Shown here: in pieces, positions 61,501-64,000 of the stretch | Layout of the letters: the number at the start of each line of letters is the position of its first letter | Position numbering within the stretch: position 1 is the first letter of the stretch | Position numbers and translations under genes: made by a program | Assembly (NCBI GenBank): GCA_031213475.1 | Contig: JARUPZ010000019.1 | Span: forward strand, 8,028,698-8,092,697 | DNA: 64,000 nucleotides | Direction: 5' to 3' | Origin: Nereocystis luetkeana | Lineage: Eukaryota; Sar; Phaeophyceae; Laminariales; Laminariaceae | Notes under the pieces: model-generated | What the model saw: the letters and a program-made list of their open reading frames with translations, nothing else | Told to the model about the DNA's origin: nothing | Databases searched by the model: none

Positions 61501-63044
61501 ATTTAAATGTCCTTTCTGTTTATAGCTGACGATATTGAAAGGTAACTCTATTTATATCTGTTACGGGGGACCATTGTTAATAGGACGAAGTATTGTTCGT
61601 AAAATTAGCGAAATACTTCGAAGTATATAGTTTTTTGTCTGCACCGTACCTGGTAGGTGCTACTAACTATGGTCCCCCGTAATAACTCTATTTAAAGCGA
61701 ACGCTATTTAGTAAAGCTAACGATATTTACAGTAGTAAAGCCAACGCTACATAAGGCTAACGCTATTCAAAGCTAACTCTCACTTGAAGCTAACGCTAAC
61801 CCTGTGGTCGGTTGGTCCGGGTTCCGTCCACCGCATCAGTGCGCTTACTCACTCCTTGCGTTCTTGACAAATGATCAGTCGTGTTTCCGGACAGGTAAGA
61901 GACAGGCGCAAAGTTAGACCAGTGATAGACCCTTCTTGCCATGATGGACACGCCCGGCGTTGGTCCCAGCTCCTTGCTCCGGCCGGACTGGGTTGCTTGG
62001 AATCGTGAACCGAATCGTGTTTTTTTTTTCTTTCTTCCCGGCACAACAAGCTACTCGGACTTTCGAGTTGGATTCATCTCTGCAGTACCGGTATATACGA
62101 GTAGCAAAAGGGTTACTGCTCTGCTGCTGTAACGTGATTCGCTGGGAGGGATTTCCTCTTGCCCAGTTTTATGTTCTTCCCCTAGCGTTGTCGCCACTTG
62201 GGAGATCGGATGAAAATAGAATGTATACATATACTGGAATTTTTTTCTTGTGAGAATCGTACCGACATGGATTCTTCACAACTTGTTTTAGTCGTGAAAT
62301 GCGAGCGTACTTAACGGCACCGACTGCCGTTGTTTTATCGGTGTCTGAGTATTGGGTTCGAGCCCTCATCAAGCGGTGGTGCTGCGGGTACAGTTGGTCC
62401 CGAGGCTCGACTTCCGGCACGTAGGGGGGGAATTTTTGGTGCTGGGCTTTTCTTTTTCAATTTCTGGTATACCAGGTATAGTTCAACGGTAAACACCACT
62501 GCTGTGTCCGGGAATATGGAGTGCGCTTTGGGCGTTGGAAGTAACATCTAAACGCAGCCTTATTTACCGGAACAGAGTGGTAGTTGTGACGTGAGTTAGC
62601 CCAAGTAAGAGAAGGAAGTGCTCACCCCTTCGCGCGTTATTTTTCAAGGCGCGTGTACCGTAGCAGGGAGGGGGGGGGGGGGGGTCAAACCTGGCGTGAC
62701 ATGTAATTCTGCAGGGAGGGGGAGAGATGGGCAGGGAGAGGGGGAGGGGTCTGAGGATGATTAAGTAGAGCTCAAGGGGCACTGGAATACAATACGTACC
62801 TGGTATGTGTTTTACGTTTTTTGTTGTTGTTTGTTCTGCTGTAATTTATGTTTTTTTGGTGGTGTGTGTTTATGTGTTTTTTTTCCCCTCCGGTCGGCAG
62901 GTGACATCGTTCCGGAGCTGGGCGACCTCACCGGCCTGCGGACTCTCAGCCTGCGCGACAACCATTTCACCGGCACCATTCCGCCCGAGCTGGGGCAGCT
63001 CACCGCCTTGAGGCACCTCTTCTTGAACAACAACAAGCTCAGAG
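43102..63044 (+). CDS. Leucine-rich repeat protein, 5' part (five exons seen)
   Basis: Predicted join 43102-43192, 43468-43656, 44724-44795, 61269-61340, 62901-63044: 568 nt, about 189 residues, open at the right end. After a short N-terminus comes an LRR N-cap-like module (RALLTLFWCTSGPEWTQKSG ... DLGEWCGVGLD ... VTLVDLRRNRLSG), then four 24-residue LRRs of the plant type (GxIPPELGxLTxLRxLxL). Every junction is phase 1 and splits a Gly codon, and repeat exons are 72 or 144 nt. Such modular LRR exons are known in brown algal LRR families, where the LRRs are joined to ROCO GTPase or NB-ARC/TPR parts; no such domain lies in this window. Binding partner and cell location are unknown. The 16.5-kb third intron is long, so exons 4-5 could belong to a second gene. 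Confidence 0.7.
43468..43656 (+). CDS. LRR gene exon 2, LRR N-terminal module
   Basis: 189 nt, phase 1 at both ends. Residues APSTAPERRALLTLFWCTSG, then W(15 apart)W-type pattern PEWTQKSGW...EWCGVGLD, then VTLVDLRRNRLSG. The ALL.LF..T.G..W....W......W.GV pattern with a following L.L..N.L.G is the usual cap of this LRR class. Acceptor GTTCTTAG after a strong pyrimidine tract; donor TCAG|GTCAGA. Confidence 0.8.
44038..44217 (+). repeat. (CTG)n trinucleotide tracts in LRR intron 2
   Basis: CTG/GCTGCT runs at about 44040-44110 (with CCG and TTG interruptions) and a purer run at 44189-44216. Frames through them are poly-Ala/Leu/Cys or, reversed, poly-Gln; I do not take them as coding. Confidence 0.8.
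44724..44795 (+). CDS. LRR gene exon 3, one LRR
   Basis: Exactly 72 nt: (G)ALPPEMGDLGGLRHLYLGDN then QLQ(G). Acceptor TTTGACAG, donor CAAG|GTCAGG, phase 1 on both sides. Confidence 0.88.
47050..47232 (-). repeat. Family K fragment (minus)
   Basis: Short G-rich lead, GGCATGCCATGCACCGTAGT, TGACCGTAGACCCTCCCATC, CAGGTTTGCACCGACCAGGC, GAAGGGTGAGCTGCATCCCA. Keeps about half of the element from the homopolymer end. Confidence 0.75.
47814..47924. mobile_element. Family A MITE, decayed ends
   Basis: TACCGGGGGCCATATTTAAT at the left and ATGGTCCGCCGTAA at the right; variant subgroup with CTACGGTACGACC inside. Flanks no longer TA on the right. Confidence 0.75.
48468..48545 (+). repeat. Family F 3' fragment
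   Basis: GAATGGATGAAGAATATGCA, CGGACATTCGATGTGCTGGA, TGTCGACGGGTATGCATAGA, AAGAACGTG. The TATGCA insertion in the last block is specific to this copy. Confidence 0.65.
49060..49130 (+). repeat. Family F 3' fragment
   Basis: CAATCGGCACGGACACTGGT, TGTGCTGGATGTCGACGGGC, GTTTAATGTGAATAACACAC. Very close to the full copies over its 70 bp. Confidence 0.7.
49280..49397. repeat. Family B hairpin element, expanded loop
   Basis: Arms CTGCAGTCTGCAGTCCCTTT and CCAAAACGGGACTGACTGCA; about 25 bp longer than typical, the extra sequence lying in the loop (CAGCTGTTTTTCAACGATGT). Confidence 0.7.
49757..50146 (+). repeat. Family K element, full-length copy
   Basis: ATCATTTGTGCGAGGCAAAG through ATCACGTAGTGTTCATGGTA, CCATTGCTGTCTCTGGACGT, CACCTCACGGCGCTTCGCGC to ATCGAGTACACC and a short C run. 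Confidence 0.82.
50865..51087 (+). repeat. Family F relative, 3' half
   Basis: GGCATGGCATTGCGTTGTTG, ATTGTCTCCGTGTC, CAACAGAGCTTGTATCTTCC, GGATGGAGAATCAAGCACGG, AAGAACACACACACACAA. Older copy, but the (CA)n end is kept. Confidence 0.7.
51870..51906 (+). repeat. (AGT)12 microsatellite
   Basis: About 12 pure AGT units flanked by TCCTAC and GGCACA. Confidence 0.9.
52040..52145 (+). repeat. Family H repeat, copy 1
   Basis: Shares with 59363-59470: ACTCTGG(A/C)C, TAAACATAAG, CCGYTTRGTCTT, AAACGTT and TTTATATTTCCG-type blocks. Pairing halves (TTTAGTCTTCTTATAAACG / CGCCTAAACGTTCC) suggest a weak hairpin. Confidence 0.6.
52574..52669. repeat. Family B hairpin element, TTAA ends
   Basis: GTTAACCCTTTTAGGACCCC to GGTGGTAAACGGGTTAAG. 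TTAA occurs at both ends, either a target duplication or the outermost part of the arms. Confidence 0.82.
53070..53265 (+). repeat. Family G repeat, copy 1
   Basis: GATGCAAGTCGACAAGGGAA, GTTGAAGTCTTGTCGCGATA, GCCTTCCAAGGCAAGAACCG, TGTGACCTCGGATCTGAGTT, ACATGGGATGGAAACAAAA. Other copies at 56020 and 57685, all on the same strand. Confidence 0.72.
53815..53905. repeat. Family B hairpin element (decayed)
   Basis: ACCCTTTTAAGGCTACAGTC to CTGAACGGGACTGCGGCCCT. Confidence 0.75.
54353..54446. repeat. Family B hairpin element
   Basis: AACCATTTTAGGACTGCAGT to TCGGGGCTGCGGTCCCTAGA, AAGGTTA. Confidence 0.78.
54700..54873 (-). repeat. Family K fragment (minus), no G run
   Basis: GTACTCATGTAACGCATGGC, CGAACCCCCACAATGCCGGG, GGCGACCAGGCAGACATCGC, GCATCCTACTGAACCC. 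The only clear K copy without a long homopolymer at its end; it is also the most diverged, so the run may have been lost. Confidence 0.7.
54876..55000. repeat. Family B element with tandem centre
   Basis: The loop region CCTCTCAGATTCTGTGTGGT is present twice (first copy CCTGTCAGATTCTGTGTGGT), making the element about 125 bp. Arms carry GCATCCCATTTTGGGGACAA and its mirror, a matched change from the family's GCAGTCCCGTTTT. Confidence 0.8.
55454..55515 (+). repeat. (TTG)20 microsatellite
   Basis: About 20 TTG units with one CTTG interruption after the end (TTGTCGTTG). The minus strand would read poly-Gln, but no gene context supports coding. Confidence 0.9.
55620..55750. repeat. Palindrome TTTCCCGAAATTTC...GAAATTTCGGGAAA
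   Basis: TATTTTCCCGAAATTTCTGT and AGAAATTTCGGGAAAATACT face each other around TTTTTTCCTATAGGAAAATA, and TTTAGTTTTTTTTCGG mirrors CTGAAAAAACTGAAAA. A long AT-rich hairpin directly before a family B copy. Confidence 0.75.
55751..55848. repeat. Family B hairpin element, best preserved
   Basis: TTAACCCTTTTAGAACCGCA and CTGCGGTTCTAAAGGGGTTA arms with TTAA at both ends; centre ACCACTTAAATTTCAAGTAG. A good reference copy. Confidence 0.87.
56020..56235 (+). repeat. Family G repeat, copy 2
   Basis: TCGAGTTGACGAGGGAAGAA, TGCCTTCCAAGGTACGAACC, GTGACCCCGCATATGAGTTG, ACGGGATGGAAAATAAAATC. Confidence 0.72.
56340..56425 (+). repeat. Family M repeat
   Basis: GGATTGAAGTTCGGAGCCGA, CATTCTCTTTATGATGGGGA, GTGCAAACGCCGAGCGGAGC. 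Relatives near 1985-2080 (GTGCAAAACGCCGAGCGATG) and 59160-59258. Confidence 0.6.
57685..57900 (+). repeat. Family G repeat, copy 3
   Basis: GATTCGAGGCGAGTCGGCGA, CTCGCGATAAAACCGAAGGC, GTAGGGAGGCGGGGGAGAAG, TGATCTGAGCTAAGAAAGGG, AGGGGAAATAAAATGAA. The most diverged copy. Confidence 0.65.
58027..58130. mobile_element. Family A MITE, near intact (104 bp)
   Basis: TTACGGGGGACCCTAGTTAA to GTTAACTATGGTCCCCCGTA. TA flank kept on the right; the left is TT. Confidence 0.82.
58685..58703. repeat. (TA)n microsatellite
   Basis: GATATATATATATCA, flanked by TATCGT/ACGATA inverted pieces. Confidence 0.75.
58996..59182 (+). repeat. Minisatellite CACGGGTGATNAGA
   Basis: About six or seven units of 22-38 bp: CACGGGTGATAAGACAACAC then ACCGTATCA, with shortened forms. 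It passes into a family M copy (CCTCGGACGAATTTCGAAGC). The family M copy at 1985 also starts with AACACGGGTGATGAGA, so the array seems to have grown out of the start of family M. Confidence 0.75.
59363..59470 (+). repeat. Family H repeat, copy 2
   Basis: GAGAGTGTAATCTCAAGTAT, ACTCTGGCCGTAAACATAAG, ACCGCTTGGTCTTTATTTTA, GCGACCAAACGTTACTTATA. Shares block order with 52040-52145. Confidence 0.6.
60884..60978. repeat. Family B hairpin element
   Basis: ACCCCTTTTAGGGCTGAGGT to ACGGGACTGCGGTCCTAAAA, GGGTTA. Confidence 0.82.
61110..61215 (-). repeat. Inverted S-family repeat ending at a C run
   Basis: GAGGTGTCTCTATTAGGAGT, AGGGACGGTGCTCCGTCTCG, GATGCGTGGCCAATGGTCAA, GACAAGCAACAAACGAGTAC, then C. 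It ends about 50 bases before LRR exon 4. Confidence 0.78.
61269..61340 (+). CDS. LRR exon 4, one LRR
   Basis: Exactly 72 nt, phase 1 both sides: (G)SIPKTIGQLSNLCILSLRGN then KLK(G). Acceptor GTCGGCAG, donor AAAG|GTGCGC. Less GC-rich and less consensus-like than the other repeats. Confidence 0.85.
61561..61682. mobile_element. Family A MITE with two TA-bounded insertions
   Basis: 122 bp, which is 105 plus a 7-bp CCTGGTA insertion (ACCGTACCTGGTAGGT where relatives read ACCGTAGGT) plus a 10-bp CTTCGAAGTA insertion (AAATACTTCGAAGTATATAG against AAATATATAG). Right flank TA; left flank TG. Confidence 0.83.
62901..63044 (+). CDS. LRR exon 5, two LRRs
   Basis: 144 nt, exactly two 72-nt units: (G)DIVPELGDLTGLRTLSLRDN-HFTG, then TIPPELGQLTALRHLFLNNN-KLR(G). 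Phase 1 both sides. Acceptor GGTCGGCAG (the same GTCGGCAG context as exon 4), donor AGAG|GTTAGT. Likely a fused pair of repeat exons (intron loss) or an unsplit duplication. Confidence 0.88.
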
Positions 63045-64000
63045 GTTAGTCCGCGGGGGTGGTCTGTGGGCTCGGTGGAGGCATGGGGGGGGGCGGGGGG
63101 GGTGCACGAGCCGTTTCGGAGATGGGCGTAAGGTTATAGAGGAATGGGACCCGACGTGGATAGCAGAGTCGATTCACCGCGGTTCTGACCCCGGCGAAAC
63201 GCCCGCGATCTGATAGCACCTACTGGTGTCGATCACTGCGTATATATAGTCCGCAGCGGAATATACCCTGGACCATAAACCCGTGCGTTTTGTTTCGCCG
63301 GGTAAAAACCGGCAGAGATACCGGTTAACCGGCAGGTCTTTGCCGGTGAAGCCGGTTCCTCCGGCGCGGCTGAACGAAACAAAGTAGCTACGTACACAGA
63401 TGTCACACATTAACACTATTAATATCTAGTTCGGGGTTAAGGGCCCGTGGGGTCTCTGTATGTTTATGTAATAGTCTCTTTACATAGGAGCGTAGGGATT
63501 TTCCCTCCGTGAGCTGAACTGGACAGCTCTGACCTTGGTTGGCCCCTTTTTACTTTGTTTCACCCGACTGACGGGGACAGACTACTTGGAATCAGTGTAA
63601 GAATACGTCTCGCCGTCGGTTGGCCGGTGCGTGGGTCTGTGTTGGTCCGTCGGTTTGTGTCGGGAGGCCGGGGAAGGGAAACGGTACTGCTGGCGTGGTC
63701 AGCGTTCGTTTCTACTTTACGTGTGTTTCGTCTTATTTTTCGTGGCTCGATCGGCAGATTAAGTCCTTCTCTCAGTTCCGACCCTGTTGTTGAGACGCCC
63801 TATCTTGACGGCGCAACCTGCTGTCGTACTCGCTTTTTTGTTTACATTTTTGTCCGGGGTGCCACAGCGGTCTGTGCTCTCACGCGCTCGGAAGACTCCA
63901 ACTGTTTTCACGAACTTTGACCCTTCACCACTTCCCTCGGTGGCGCTCGGGAACGGATCGCGTGCTCCCTCGCCTAGTGTGTCTTCTCCACCGTGACACA
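63045..64000. other. Right edge, no coding segment recognised
   Basis: Starts with the donor of LRR exon 5, then a G-rich stretch and a palindromic CCGGTT/AACCGG-rich segment at 63298-63360. A family B-like half is at about 63556-63600 (GACGGGGACAGACTACTTGG). The rest has open frames without similarity I know; further LRR exons are expected beyond the edge. Confidence 0.6.

Noticed and set aside
63555..63920. 121-codon frame at the right edge
   Set aside because: Composition and lack of LRR or other motif give no support; it begins in a family B-like half copy.

Overview
This window is eukaryotic nuclear DNA, most likely from a brown alga (Phaeophyceae, Ectocarpus-like) or a close heterokont. 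GC-rich exons are split by long, low-complexity, repeat-packed introns. One gene is a conserved translation factor. The other is a leucine-rich-repeat (LRR) gene whose repeats sit in 72-nt (or 144-nt) phase-1 exons, an arrangement known from Ectocarpus LRR families. The lineage is inference; no organellar or rRNA marker is present.

Layout. 1-4245: no gene recognised; several short hairpin elements and other repeats. 4246-31405 (+): a complete gene for translation initiation factor eIF3 subunit c, reconstructed here as 16 exons joining in frame to about 1019 residues, with GT-AG introns and one probable GC-AG intron. The introns make up about 24 of its 27 kb and hold most of the repeats. 31406-43101: about 11.7 kb without a recognisable gene; hairpin elements, minisatellites, a degenerate 90-130 bp tandem array, pentanucleotide tracts and one half of a 0.5-kb duplication. 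43102 to beyond 63044 (+): the 5' part of an LRR gene (five exons seen, with a 16.5-kb third intron), running off the right edge or ending outside what can be recognised. 63045-64000: no gene recognised.

Repeats dominate. Family A is a TA-flanked 105-bp hairpin MITE (14 copies). Family B is a second hairpin of about 95 bp (13 near-complete copies plus fragments). Family C (six copies) is confined to the last eIF3c intron. Family D is five copies of a structured, C/D-box-like RNA element in intron 4. Family E (three copies) is in intron 12. Family F is a 0.5-kb repeat with a (CA)n end and two nearly identical copies 31 kb apart. Family K/S repeats start or end at long G/C homopolymers.

The most unusual signal is a 9-mer, TACCAGGTA or TACCTGGTA, seen by eye about 35 times against an expectation near 0.5 for random sequence. 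Comparing MITE copies with and without it shows that it is a 7-bp insertion (CCAGG or CCTGG plus a duplicated TA). This is the form expected of an excision scar from a TA-targeting (Tc1/mariner-like) transposon, with the alternative central base seen in mismatch-repaired footprints. Other TA-bounded micro-insertions (CGAG, CTTCGAAG, possibly CAGCAG) occur in the same way.

All exon borders come from reading splice sites, frame and family similarity; no alignment or transcript data were used. Repeat borders are good to a few bases, and counts were made by eye.
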